A stretch of 64,000 nucleotides of DNA from NVTR01 sp965237505 (GTDB taxonomy: Bacteria; Pseudomonadota; Alphaproteobacteria; Rhodobacterales; Rhodobacteraceae). Positions 8,134 to 19,634 of the stretch are shown piece by piece. Location of the stretch: the NCBI GenBank assembly GCA_965237505.1, contig CBDEFR010000009.1, forward strand, positions 434,001-498,000. The letters are read 5' to 3'. The notes under the pieces are model-generated. The model worked only from the letters and a program-made list of their open reading frames with translations, was not told the origin of the DNA and ran no database searches. The first letter of the stretch is position 1, and each line of letters begins with the position of its first letter. Both the position numbers and the translations under genes were made by a program.

Positions 8134-8492
8134 ATGAACAGTTCGGTAACAATTGACCGGGTCCGCGGCCTCGCGCACTACTTGCCGGTGCTGGAGTGGG
8201 GCAAAAGCTACACCGGCGCCACTCTGACCAGCGACCTGGTGGCGGCGATGATCGTGACGATCATGCTGATCCCGCAGTCACTCGCCTACGCGCTGCTGGC
8301 GCGCCTGCCCGCACAAATGGGGCTTTATGCCTCGATCCTGCCCTTGCTGGCCTACGCACTCTTTGGCACCTCGCGCGCCCTGGCCGTTTGGTCCGGGCGC
8401 ACCGATTTTCTGACTACCCTGACGGGCCGGGTTTTCTGTCGCAGTTTGATGCGATGCAAGCGCTGACCGAGCGGGATGGACCTGCTGCGTGA
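8134..8492 (+). pseudogene. SulP-family sulfate permease remnant with internal deletion and frameshift
   Basis: The N-terminus is typical SulP: YLPVLEWGKSYTGATLTSDL, VAAMIVTIMLIPQSLAYALL and LYASILPLLAYALFGTSRAL. Directly after SRALAV the sequence jumps to the very end of a STAS domain, GRTDFLTTLTGRVF, then in another frame LSQFDAMQALTERDGPAA and a stop at 8492. A full SulP permease has about 570 residues, so roughly 450 codons have been removed by one deletion, plus a single-base shift. In an active sulfur-oxidising cell it would move sulfate or bicarbonate across the inner membrane. It marks the right edge of the eroded sulfur island. Confidence 0.75.
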
Positions 8493-8589
8493 TTTACAGA
8501 GTGCAGGTCCGGTTTGATCTGCAGAGCGAATTTTTTTGCTGTTTTGTCGTCTCTAATCAAGATGCAAGAATTTTGTGTGGTCAACCCCC

Positions 8590-8622
8590 TTGACCTTCCA
8601 GTCACTGGAAGGTCTATATAAC
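8590..8622 (+). promoter_or_regulatory. CueR-controlled promoter of copA
   Basis: A -35 TTGACC (8590-8595) and -10 TATATA (8615-8620) are separated by 19 bp, the overlong spacer characteristic of MerR-family promoters. The spacer is filled by a perfect inverted repeat with 11-bp arms, GACCTTCCAGT (8592-8602) and ACTGGAAGGTC (8604-8614), around one central base. ACCTTCC...GGAAGGT is the known CueR box. CueR bound with Cu(I) would realign the promoter. The start codon of copA lies about 30 bp further on. Confidence 0.9.
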
Positions 8623-8651
8623 CCCTGAACATACTCAGGAAAGGCCATTCC

Positions 8652-11131
<2,480 letters not shown>

Positions 11132-11135
<4 letters not shown>

Positions 11136-11527
11136 ACATCGGTCAAGTCGCCGAACAGGCGGGCATCCCCGCCAAAACCATCCGCTACTATGAAGACATC
11201 GGCCTGGTGCGGCCCCCGCGTGACGCCAACGGCTACCGGGCCTTCGCCGATCAGGACGTGCACAAACTCGCGTTCCTTGGCCGCGCCCGCTTGCTTGGCT
11301 TCAGCATTCAGGATTGCCGGACATTGCTGGCGCTTTATGAGGATCAGGACCGGGCCAGCGCCGACGTGAAAAAGGTCGCAACCGAGCATCTGCAACGGAT
11401 CGAGGCGAAATTGGCGGAACTGGGCGCGATGCGCGCGACCCTGGCGCATTTGGTGGAGTGCTGCGCCGGCGACAACCGCCCGGATTGCCCGATCTTGTCA
11501 GACCTTGCGTCGGGCAAGGGTATTTAG
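11132..11527 (+). CDS. cueR: CueR-type MerR-family copper-responsive activator
   Basis: This 131-residue MerR protein begins MNIGQVAEQAGIPAKTIRYY and continues with the wing (GLVRPPRDANGYRAF) and dimerisation helix. The C-terminal metal loop has CCAGDNRPDCPIL, the two cysteines spaced as in CueR/HmrR Cu(I) sensors. The start ATGA overlaps the copA stop, so translation is coupled. It is expected to bind the palindrome at 8592-8614 and activate its own operon. A related monovalent-metal sensor (Ag, Au) is the only realistic alternative. Confidence 0.92.
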
Positions 11528-11545
11528 CCTCCGGCGGAGATATTT
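11527..11545. repeat. Intergenic GCCTCCGGCGGAGATATTT motif
   Basis: Second copy of the motif at 497-515, here between the convergent cueR and dctM ends. CTCCGGCGGAG is a perfect short dyad followed by TATTT, consistent with a bidirectional weak terminator. Confidence 0.5.
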
Positions 11546-11563
11546 CACAAGAAAGAGTCATTA

Positions 11564-12889
11564 TCAGTAAATCAGCCAGACCAACGCCAGTGTGATCCCC
11601 GGAAACATGGTCAGGATGCCAACCCGGATAATATCCGTCAGCACAAAAGGAAACGTGCCCCGGAAGGTTTCGGCGATCGGGATGTCGCGGGCCATTTTGT
11701 TAATGACGAACAGGTTCATCCCCACCGGCGGCGTGATCAGCCCGACTTCGACCACGATCAGCACCAGTATGCCGAACCACAGGCCGAATTCCTCCACCGA
11801 CATGCCAAAATCCAGCTCGCTCATGATCGGAAAGAAAATCGGCACCGTCAGCAGGATCATGCTGAGGCTGTCCATCACGCAGCCAAAGACCAGGTAAATC
11901 AGCAAAACGACGCTCAGGATCAGCCACGGCGACAGACCGATCGCGCCGATCCATTCGGCCATATCTTGCGGCAATTGGGTCAGCGCCAGGAAATTGTTGA
12001 AGAACCCGGCCCCCAGAATGATCAGAAATATCATCGCCGTCGAATTGGCGGTCGCCAGGAATGCTTCGGCGGTCTTGCTCCAATTCAGGCTGCCTGAAAA
12101 TACCGCGATCAGGCCGGTGCTGACGGCGCCCACCGCCGCCGCCTCGGTCGGGGTGAAAATGCCGCCATAGATGCCGCCAACCACCGCGATGAAGATCACC
12201 AGAACCGGCCAAACGTCGACCAGCGCCCGGAATCGCGCCGCATACGGCAGGCGTTCGCGCACGCCGCCGGAATTGGGCACCAGCCGCACGTAGATGGCGA
12301 TGCAGATCATGTAGCCGATGGCCGCGAGGATCCCCGGGATGAACGCCGCAGCGAACAGCTTGGCGATGTTTTGTTCGGTCAGGATCGCGTAGATCACCAG
12401 AATGACCGACGGCGGGATCAGGATGCCGAGCGTGCCGCCGGCCGCCAGCGTGCCGGTGGCCAGCGGGCCGGAATAGCCGTAGCGGCGCAGCTCTGGCAGC
12501 GCCACCTGGCCCATCGTGGCAGCGGTGGCCAGCGACGATCCGCAGATCGCGCCAAACCCGGCGCAGGCACCGATCGCGGCCATCGCCACGCCGCCCTTTT
12601 TATGGCCCAGCCAGTTTTCCGCCGCCTTGAAAAGGGCGCTCGACATGCCGCCGATTGTGGCAAACTGGCCCATCAGCAGAAACAGCGGGATGATCGACAG
12701 GGTGTAGCTGGAAAACGTGCCGAAAACCAGATGCTTCATCTGGCTCAGCATCATCGCGGTGGTGCCGTTGACCAGGTAATTGCCCAGAAACCCAACCGCC
12801 AGCATCGCCAGCGCGATCGGCACCCGCATGAATATCAGCACCAACAACACCGGGAACGACCAGATGCCGATCTCGAAATTACTCATCAT
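11564..12889 (-). CDS. dctM: TRAP transporter large permease (DctM)
   Basis: This 441-residue, very hydrophobic protein has about twelve membrane segments and the DctM landmarks: VPIALAMLAVGFLGNYLVNG, PLFLLMGQFATIGGMSSALF, GATCG-like CGSSLATAATMGQVALPEL, and the C-terminal TPPVGMNLFVINKMARDIP. It forms the ion-coupled channel of a TRAP uptake system. It overlaps the dctQ end by 11 bp and is the last gene of the dctP-dctQ-dctM operon on the minus strand. No damage is visible. The substrate, probably an organic acid, cannot be read from the permease. Confidence 0.93.
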   Translation of the reverse strand: MMSNFEIGIWSFPVLLVLIFMRVPIALAMLAVGFLGNYLVNGTTAMMLSQMKHLVFGTFSSYTLSIIPLFLLMGQFATIGGMSSALFKAAENWLGHKKGGVAMAAIGACAGFGAICGSSLATAATMGQVALPELRRYGYSGPLATGTLAAGGTLGILIPPSVILVIYAILTEQNIAKLFAAAFIPGILAAIGYMICIAIYVRLVPNSGGVRERLPYAARFRALVDVWPVLVIFIAVVGGIYGGIFTPTEAAAVGAVSTGLIAVFSGSLNWSKTAEAFLATANSTAMIFLIILGAGFFNNFLALTQLPQDMAEWIGAIGLSPWLILSVVLLIYLVFGCVMDSLSMILLTVPIFFPIMSELDFGMSVEEFGLWFGILVLIVVEVGLITPPVGMNLFVINKMARDIPIAETFRGTFPFVLTDIIRVGILTMFPGITLALVWLIY

Positions 12890-13388
12890 CCCAGCCGATC
12901 AGAACCCGGCCCGAACGCCAGGCGCAAAAACCGGCCACAATCACAAAAACCAGCGCCCCGGCGACGCTGACCGCGTAGGCCCGCCAGATTGGGAACTGCA
13001 GGATGAATGTGGTTTCCGAATAGCCCTTTTTGTCCAGCAGACCCAGCCACAGCCGCCAGGTGATCAGCACGGCTGCCAGCGCCATCAGCAGATCCGACAG
13101 AAAATCAATCAACCGGTTGATCCGCGGGCTCATCGCCGCCTTAAACAAATCCACCCGCGCGTGGCCCTTGTTCAGCTGACACCACGGCAGGAACGCGAAG
13201 ATCGCAAATCCGACGCCGATCTCGACCATCTCAAAATCACCCGGAATCGGCCCCAGACCGATCCCGATCAGCGCCCGCCCGATAATCGACGCAACCGTCA
13301 TGGCGATCAGCCCCAACAGCACCGCGCCACCGGCCAGCGCCGTGAATCGTGCCAGTATTTCGACAGATTTGCCCAATACCCGGTACAT
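12879..13388 (-). CDS. dctQ: TRAP transporter small permease (DctQ)
   Basis: This protein of about 169 residues has four membrane segments, including ALAGGAVLLGLIAMTVASII with the RALIGIGLGPIPGDFEMVEI motif that follows helix 1 in DctQ proteins. The start at 13388 (MYRVLGKSVEILARFTALAG) is preferred over an upstream in-frame ATG at 13433, because the shorter form begins just ahead of the first conserved helix and has a GGGAAAAA ribosome site. DctQ bridges the periplasmic binding protein and DctM in the inner membrane. Confidence 0.88.
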   Translation of the reverse strand: MYRVLGKSVEILARFTALAGGAVLLGLIAMTVASIIGRALIGIGLGPIPGDFEMVEIGVGFAIFAFLPWCQLNKGHARVDLFKAAMSPRINRLIDFLSDLLMALAAVLITWRLWLGLLDKKGYSETTFILQFPIWRAYAVSVAGALVFVIVAGFCAWRSGRVLIGWDDE

Positions 13389-13497
13389 TTTTTCCCAATC
13401 ACCGCCCGCTAATCCTAACCGGGCCGCAAGCACTGCTCACGGCCCGGCCTGGGTATCCTAAAGCGGCCCGGTTTCACGCGCCACCGGGCAATCTCAA

Positions 13498-14547
13498 TCA
13501 GTTCATCGACTTTTCGACAATCAGCGCACGGGCCCGGTCGATCAGCGCTTGCCCGTCGATGCCTCTGTCGGCCATATCAGCAATCCAGCGGGTCACAACC
13601 GGCGCTGCGGCGGTTTTCCAGCGCGCAATCTCGGCCTCATCCAGCGTAGTGATCTCGTTGCCCGCAGCCACCGCAATATCGCGCCCCGGCTTGTCAAATT
13701 TCAGCATGACGGATGCCGCGAATTCCGACAGATGCGCACCCGACACCGAATCCAGCGCTGCCCGCAGGTCATCCGGCAAAGCCTCGTATCTGGCCTTGTT
13801 CATCGCCAGCACAAACGTTGCCGTGTAAAGCGCAGTATCGCCGCCAAATTCAGTATGCTTGCTCACCAGCTCGGACAATTTCAGCGCCGGCGTCACTTCC
13901 CAGGGTATGACAGTGCCGTCGATCACCCCTTTTGACAGCGCCTCGGGCACCGCAGGCACCGGCATGCCGACCGGGGTGGCGCCAAGTTCCTTCAGCAGAT
14001 CGTTGATCACCCGGGTCGGTCCGCGCACTTTTTGGCCGGCCATGTCTTCCAGCTTGTAAACCCCACCTTGGGTGTGAATGACGCCAGGGCCATGCACCCA
14101 GGCGGCCAGAATTTTCACATCCGAAAATTCGTTCTGCTGGAATTCTTCCTCGACCATTTGCTGATAGGCCAACGCGGTGGCCACCGGATCGGTCATCATG
14201 AACGGCAGTTCGAACACTTCCGAACGCGGAAAACGCCCCGGCGTGTAGCCGCCAAGCGTCATGACAATGTCGACCACCCCGTCCGTGGCCTGATCCATCA
14301 GTTCCGGCGGCCGCCCGCCAAGCGACATCGCGTCAAAGTGCTCAATCACCAGCCGGCCACCGGACGCCTCGGCCACTTGCTGCGACCAGGGCTGCAGAAT
14401 GTTTTTCGGAATGTTTGCCGGTGGCGGCAGGAACTGGTGCAGGCGCAGCGTGACCTCTTGCGCCGCGGCGCTCACTGCAAACATCCCCAACAGCCCGACG
14501 GCCAGTGCGCCCGCGGCCATCAGGTTTACCACATTACGACGTTTCAT
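13498..14547 (-). CDS. dctP: TRAP transporter substrate-binding protein (DctP family)
   Basis: This 349-residue protein has an N-terminal signal (LMAAGALAVGLLGMFAVSAA ending AAAQ) and the DctP fold: VTLRLHQFLPPPANIP, GRLVIEHFDAMSLGG, the FELPFMMTDPVATA block, GQKVRGPTRVINDLLKELGA with the conserved arginine that binds carboxylates, and DGTVIPWEVTPALKLSEL. It delivers a carboxylate-type solute to DctQM. It is the first gene of the operon, downstream of an FAH-family gene on the same strand. The substrate is probably an organic acid related to that hydrolase. Confidence 0.92.
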   Translation of the reverse strand: MKRRNVVNLMAAGALAVGLLGMFAVSAAAQEVTLRLHQFLPPPANIPKNILQPWSQQVAEASGGRLVIEHFDAMSLGGRPPELMDQATDGVVDIVMTLGGYTPGRFPRSEVFELPFMMTDPVATALAYQQMVEEEFQQNEFSDVKILAAWVHGPGVIHTQGGVYKLEDMAGQKVRGPTRVINDLLKELGATPVGMPVPAVPEALSKGVIDGTVIPWEVTPALKLSELVSKHTEFGGDTALYTATFVLAMNKARYEALPDDLRAALDSVSGAHLSEFAASVMLKFDKPGRDIAVAAGNEITTLDEAEIARWKTAAAPVVTRWIADMADRGIDGQALIDRARALIVEKSMN

Positions 14548-14660
14548 GATTTTCTCCCTTTTGCGTTAGCTTGCTTCGCGGTGCATTTTATCGATTTCAA
14601 AACCGTTTCAAATACCGGCGCGCGCGTCAATGAAAACCGGCTTGACCGGGCAATTTAGGT

Positions 14661-15344
14661 TTACTCGATTGTAACGCTCAGCGGCGTCAAATCGCCGATC
14701 TCAACTTCGATCCTGTCCCCCGCCACCACCGGCCCGACACCTGACGGTGTCCCGGTATAGATCAGATCACCCGGCTGAAGACGTTGGAGCCGCGACAGAA
14801 ATGCGATAATATCCGGCACCGCCCAGATCATGTCAGACAGATCGGATGCCTGACGCATATCACCGTTCAAAGTCAATCGAATGGGCCCTGCGCTCAGATG
14901 ACCAACCTCGCTCACCCGGTGCAGTGCCGCGCACGGGGCCGACCGGTCAAACCCCTTGGCCATATCCCAGGGCTGCGCAGCCGCCTTTGCCGCCGCCTGC
15001 AGATCGCGCCGGGTCAGATCAATGCCAACCCCATAGCCCCAGACATGCGACAGCGCATCGCTCGCAGAAATTTCAGCCCCAGCCTTGCCGATCGCCACCA
15101 CCAGCTCGGCCTCGTGATGCAGGTTCTTGGTGGCCGGGGCATAAGCGATGCGAGCGCCACTATCGACCACCGCATCCGCAGGTTTTGAGAAAAAGAACGG
15201 CGGCGCGCCCAGATCACCACCGATCTCGTGGACGTGGGCGGCGTAGTTCTGGGCAACGCAGAAAATTCTCCGCACCGGGAATCGTTCTTGCGACCCGGCA
15301 ATTGCGACCGATGGCTGCGGCGCAGGTGGAAAAGTATATTTCAT
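14661..15344 (-). CDS. Fumarylacetoacetate hydrolase (FAH) family protein
   Basis: This 227-residue protein has the FAH-family core: RRIFCVAQNYAAHVHEIG, PPFFFSKPADAVVDSG, YAPATKNLHHEAELVVAIGK carrying the metal-binding HHExE, GYGVGIDLTRRDLQ, and YTGTPSGVGPVVAGDRIEVE. Members hydrolyse or decarboxylate beta-diketo acids such as acylpyruvates in the cytoplasm; the exact substrate is not visible. It lies 113 bp upstream of dctP on the same strand, so it likely processes the imported acid. Length and catalytic residues are normal. Confidence 0.88.
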   Translation of the reverse strand: MKYTFPPAPQPSVAIAGSQERFPVRRIFCVAQNYAAHVHEIGGDLGAPPFFFSKPADAVVDSGARIAYAPATKNLHHEAELVVAIGKAGAEISASDALSHVWGYGVGIDLTRRDLQAAAKAAAQPWDMAKGFDRSAPCAALHRVSEVGHLSAGPIRLTLNGDMRQASDLSDMIWAVPDIIAFLSRLQRLQPGDLIYTGTPSGVGPVVAGDRIEVEIGDLTPLSVTIE

Positions 15345-15376
15345 AGCGCAGTCTCGTTTGATTGGAAAACCCGGAC

Positions 15377-15395
15377 GCCCCCGGCGGGAGTATTT
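15377..15395. repeat. Intergenic GCCCCCGGCGGGAGTATTT motif
   Basis: Third copy of the CCTCCGGCGGGA-type motif, in the 294-bp gap between the divergent FAH gene and dusA. Here it cannot be a terminator for either neighbour, which argues for a more general repeat. Nothing else recognisable was seen in that gap apart from an inverted GCGCCGC/GCGGCGC at about 15481-15498. Confidence 0.45.
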
Positions 15396-15638
15396 AGAAC
15401 GAGAACAAGCCGTAATGCTATTCCAATTGTCAAAAATATCCCCCGAGCAGAGCGGAACCGCACGAAGTGCGCAAAAATAATGCGCCGCTTGCGGCGCTCA
15501 ATATTCTAATGCCGCCGGATCGCTGACATCCGAGGGTAAATCGCGCCAACCGGCACAACTTCGGGCGATTCGCGCAAGTGCGGCGCCCTTGTTCCTGGCA
15601 ACTGCACTGTTATAAATCGCGCTTGATCGCCGAGCGGG

Positions 15639-16640
<1,002 letters not shown>

Positions 16641-16727
16641 GGCGCCAAATTATCCCGAAGCGTCGCGCAAGTACATTGCGCGTAAATTATGATAAACTGT
16701 CCTCATTCATTTTTTCAGGAGGACATC

Positions 16728-17465
16728 ATGCCCACATTTCATCCATCAACACCCGGCGCGGTACTTTTTAACGGCGGCGAGCCAATCAAGATCGACAATC
16801 GCTGCCCGGTGCTTGTGCCGATGTCCAAGAACATAACAGGCCCGATCCATATTGAACCAATTCGCGGCCAGGATTGTCCGTGCAAATGCGAACACCCGGC
16901 ACTTGGTGAAACAATCAACACCTACACGCTGCGATATGAGACCGAGCTGAAATTCTCACCAGGCGACGAGCGTTGCGACAAGGTCAAAGAGGCGCAAATG
17001 CTCGACGGTTGCTACATGTCGATCAAGGGCGAACTGAAACTGCGTGACTCTAAATGTCCGCCACATACTCATGCAGGCGGCGACCCTCATCAAGATCTGG
17101 ACTTGTTTATGGGTTGCCAGACCGGCGATTTCATTATGTATCGCCCGATTGACCCCGCCGATACTTCGCAGGGATTCGTAGCGGTCTTTATGGGGTCACT
17201 GTTTGGGACCGTCGGGTTTGATCCGACCGGCGCCGATCATCCGCGATGCTGTTTCGAAAGCTGGGTGCGCGGCATGATAATTGGCCGTGGCGTCGGCGGC
17301 ATGGAAGACTGCGAAATCTGTGTGACCTACGACGGCAGTTTCCAAAGTCTCGATGATCTCGATCTGTGCCGTGAAAACGACATCAAATGGGATCTAAGAC
17401 TCGATGGCACAGTGTGTTGCCCCTGCCCGGATCGAGCCGAGGAAAAGGAACAATATCAGCAATAA
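16728..17465 (+). CDS. Cysteine-rich protein of unknown function (245 aa)
   Basis: The start at 16728 is set by a strong AGGAGG site 6 bp upstream. I do not recognise the family. The protein has 16 cysteines in clusters: RGQDCPCKCEHP near residue 45, CDK, GCYM, SKCPPHTHAGGDPH near 110, RCCFE, MEDCEICVTY, and a C-terminal VCCPCPD. There is no signal peptide or membrane segment. Alternating strand-like stretches (FIMYRPID, FVAVFMGSLFGTVGFD) suggest a beta-barrel or jelly-roll. Clustered Cys and His suggest metal or Fe-S binding, but that is inference. It lies alone between dusA and the convergent DUF1289 gene. Composition and strong RBS indicate a real expressed gene. Confidence 0.75.
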   Translation: MPTFHPSTPGAVLFNGGEPIKIDNRCPVLVPMSKNITGPIHIEPIRGQDCPCKCEHPALGETINTYTLRYETELKFSPGDERCDKVKEAQMLDGCYMSIKGELKLRDSKCPPHTHAGGDPHQDLDLFMGCQTGDFIMYRPIDPADTSQGFVAVFMGSLFGTVGFDPTGADHPRCCFESWVRGMIIGRGVGGMEDCEICVTYDGSFQSLDDLDLCRENDIKWDLRLDGTVCCPCPDRAEEKEQYQQ

Positions 17466-17520
17466 CAAAGACGTGGGTTTTTGATCCGGCCAGGCCCAGG
17501 ATCAATCTCGCTCGCCCCGA

Positions 17521-17757
17521 TCAACCTCGCCGGCCAACCCTGTCCGCGCGTCCGCGCCTGCGATTGCGCAGCAAAGGCGCGCGGCCCGGCAGCTCGTCCA
17601 GAATCCGGCGGCGCTCGTCGGGCGACATCACCGACCAGCGGGCGATCTCGGCAGGCCTGCGGTGGCAGCCGACGCAAATACCGGCATCAGGATGCACCAC
17701 GCACACGCTGACACACGGGCTGTCGATCTCGTCTCGCTTCCAAATCTCGTCGTTCAC
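17521..17757 (-). CDS. DUF1289-family small Cys protein
   Basis: This 78-residue protein carries the DUF1289 signature SPCVSVCVVHPDAGICVGCH followed by RRPAEIARWSVMSPDERRRI, with four cysteines in a C-x3-C-x8-C-x2-C arrangement. The arginine-rich tail is variable. Function is unknown; a metal site is likely. The ATGA start overlaps the ruvX end by 4 bp, making it the last gene of ccmI-ruvX-DUF1289, an order I recall from Rhodobacterales. Confidence 0.88.
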   Translation of the reverse strand: MNDEIWKRDEIDSPCVSVCVVHPDAGICVGCHRRPAEIARWSVMSPDERRRILDELPGRAPLLRNRRRGRADRVGRRG

Positions 17758-18230
17758 GCCTGACCCTCAATATGTTTCAGCCTGTCCAGCACGCCTTGCA
17801 GGATATACCCGGCGGCGACATGATCAATGACCTGGCTGCGACGTTTTCTTGACGTATCCGCCTCCAGCAACGCCCGCTCCGCCGCCACGCTGGACAACCG
17901 TTCGTCCCAATAGCCGATCGCCAGATCGCTCAGCCGCGCCAGATTGCGCGCAAACGCCCGCGTCGACTGGCAGCGCCGCCCCTCGCTGCCGTCCATATTG
18001 CGCGGCAGTCCAAGAATCAGCCCGCCGATCTGGCGTTCGCTGACAATCTCTAACAACTGCCCAGCATCGTCGGCGAACTTCCCGCGCGCAATGGTCATCA
18101 GCGGCGATGCCACCGACCGGTAAGTGTCCGACACCGCAACACCAATGGTCTTGTCGCCCAGATCAAGCCCGGCCAGCGCCCGCATCTTGGGCAGGGCGGC
18201 GGCGAACTCGGCAATGTCCTCAAAAATCAC
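17754..18230 (-). CDS. ruvX: Holliday junction resolvase-like protein RuvX (YqgF)
   Basis: This 158-residue RNase H-fold protein has ALAGLDLGDKTIGVAVSD with the first catalytic Asp, GGLILGLPRNMDGSEGRRCQ, YWDERLSSVAAERALLE with the second acidic site, and the C-terminal DHVAAGYILQGVLD. It is implicated in 16S rRNA 5'-end processing and/or Holliday junction cleavage in the cytoplasm. It overlaps ccmI and the DUF1289 gene by 4 bp each. No anomalies. Confidence 0.93.
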   Translation of the reverse strand: MIFEDIAEFAAALPKMRALAGLDLGDKTIGVAVSDTYRSVASPLMTIARGKFADDAGQLLEIVSERQIGGLILGLPRNMDGSEGRRCQSTRAFARNLARLSDLAIGYWDERLSSVAAERALLEADTSRKRRSQVIDHVAAGYILQGVLDRLKHIEGQA

Positions 18231-19444
18231 TTCGCCACTCCGGCGCGCTCAGCGGCACTGCGGATCACCGCAATCGCTTCAGGCGAGGCGGCAAAGACCG
18301 CCTGCGCCTCGGCCCAGATCGCCGCCGCCCGCGCCTGATCGCCCAACACCGCAAGCGCGCCAATAAGCTGCGCCCAGTCCTGCGGCGGCCCGCCGTCCGC
18401 GGCCAGCCGTTCTGACAGGCGCTCCACCATCGCTCCGATCATCGCGCTTTGCTCTTCCTCGCTCATGCCTTCAGCCGCCGCAATATCCGCCGCCGACGGC
18501 CCCCGCGTTGGCGCCGGAAGCTCATACCGAACCCCGGCATTCACCGCGGTAAATTCGATCTGATCACGGATCGGCGCGACCCAGGGTGCCGTTGGACTGC
18601 TGTCCTCCAGCAATCTGCGCCACATTTTAAACGCCAGATCGGGCCGCCCGGTCTGGGCATACATCAGACCGACATAATAGCGCGCGGTGCCATTTTCGGG
18701 CGCGCGCTGCAGGGCCTCGCGCAACGCCGCTTCGGCGATCGGCGAGACATACCCGCCCGCCGCCAGAATCAGCATATCCGCGTAAGTTACATAATCGCTG
18801 GCGTCTGCCGCGGCACCCTTGATCTCGATCACCCTTTGCAAGGCTTTGTGGGCGGCCACGTAATCGCCAAGCTCGGCTTCGTTGGTGGCCAGCAGCATGT
18901 GGCCCCGCAAATCGTCCGGGCGCTGCACCAGCGCCTGGCGCAGCTTTTCCATCAACTCCAGATGGCGCACATCCACGTTCGGATCTATCGCCAGCACACT
19001 GAACCGGGCCTCGACCTCGGCCTGCGCGGGCCGCTCGGCGCGCGCCGCGTCGGCGGCCGCAATGCGCCCCGCCAGCGGAAGATCGCGGTAATTCCGCGCC
19101 CCCAGCTCTGCATACAGCCAGAACGCCCCGCCAAAAATGGCCAGCGCCACCAGACCGGCCAGCACCGGGTTGGCACCCGCACTGGCCAGGGCGCGCGCGC
19201 TTTGCGCCTGCTTGTCGGCGTCCAGCAAACGGCGCGACACCTCAACGCGCAACCTCTCGGCCTCGACCTCGCTGATCACCCGGCGCGCCAGATCGCGGCT
19301 CACCTCGTCAAGCTGATCGCGGTAGATTTGCAGATCATTGCCATCCTCGCTGCTCTGCGCACGCGCCCGCAGTGCCGCCAGCGCCAACAGCGCCGCCACC
19401 AGACCACCGATCACGCTTGCCAGGATCCAAAACACCATCTGCAT
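18227..19444 (-). CDS. ccmI: c-type cytochrome biogenesis protein CcmI
   Basis: The 405-residue protein starts with a membrane helix (VFWILASVIGGLVAALLALA), then the CcmI cytoplasmic leucine-zipper-like loop (IYRDQLDEVSRDLARRVISE), a second helix (ANPVLAGLVALAIFGGAFWL), and a periplasmic TPR-rich domain (ARYYVGLMYAQTGRPDLAFK). CcmI escorts apocytochrome c to the heme ligation complex. It leads the ccmI-ruvX-DUF1289 operon. It being intact means loss of Sox cytochromes here is not part of a general loss of c-type cytochrome maturation. Confidence 0.92.
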   Translation of the reverse strand: MQMVFWILASVIGGLVAALLALAALRARAQSSEDGNDLQIYRDQLDEVSRDLARRVISEVEAERLRVEVSRRLLDADKQAQSARALASAGANPVLAGLVALAIFGGAFWLYAELGARNYRDLPLAGRIAAADAARAERPAQAEVEARFSVLAIDPNVDVRHLELMEKLRQALVQRPDDLRGHMLLATNEAELGDYVAAHKALQRVIEIKGAAADASDYVTYADMLILAAGGYVSPIAEAALREALQRAPENGTARYYVGLMYAQTGRPDLAFKMWRRLLEDSSPTAPWVAPIRDQIEFTAVNAGVRYELPAPTRGPSAADIAAAEGMSEEEQSAMIGAMVERLSERLAADGGPPQDWAQLIGALAVLGDQARAAAIWAEAQAVFAASPEAIAVIRSAAERAGVAK

Positions 19445-19634
19445 TCCCTCTGCAGTTCATTTATCCGTTGCCGCCGCCGGGCAAAACCCCCAGAACGCCG
19501 CATCGCTGCATTCTCGCGCAGGCTTGATGTCGCGAATTTTCAGCCAAGTGCCGTTCACTGGGTTGGCTTGGGTACGCGCCCGTTCCATGTATCATGCGCG
19601 AACGCCATCCGCCTGATCCAAGGATTCGAAACAG

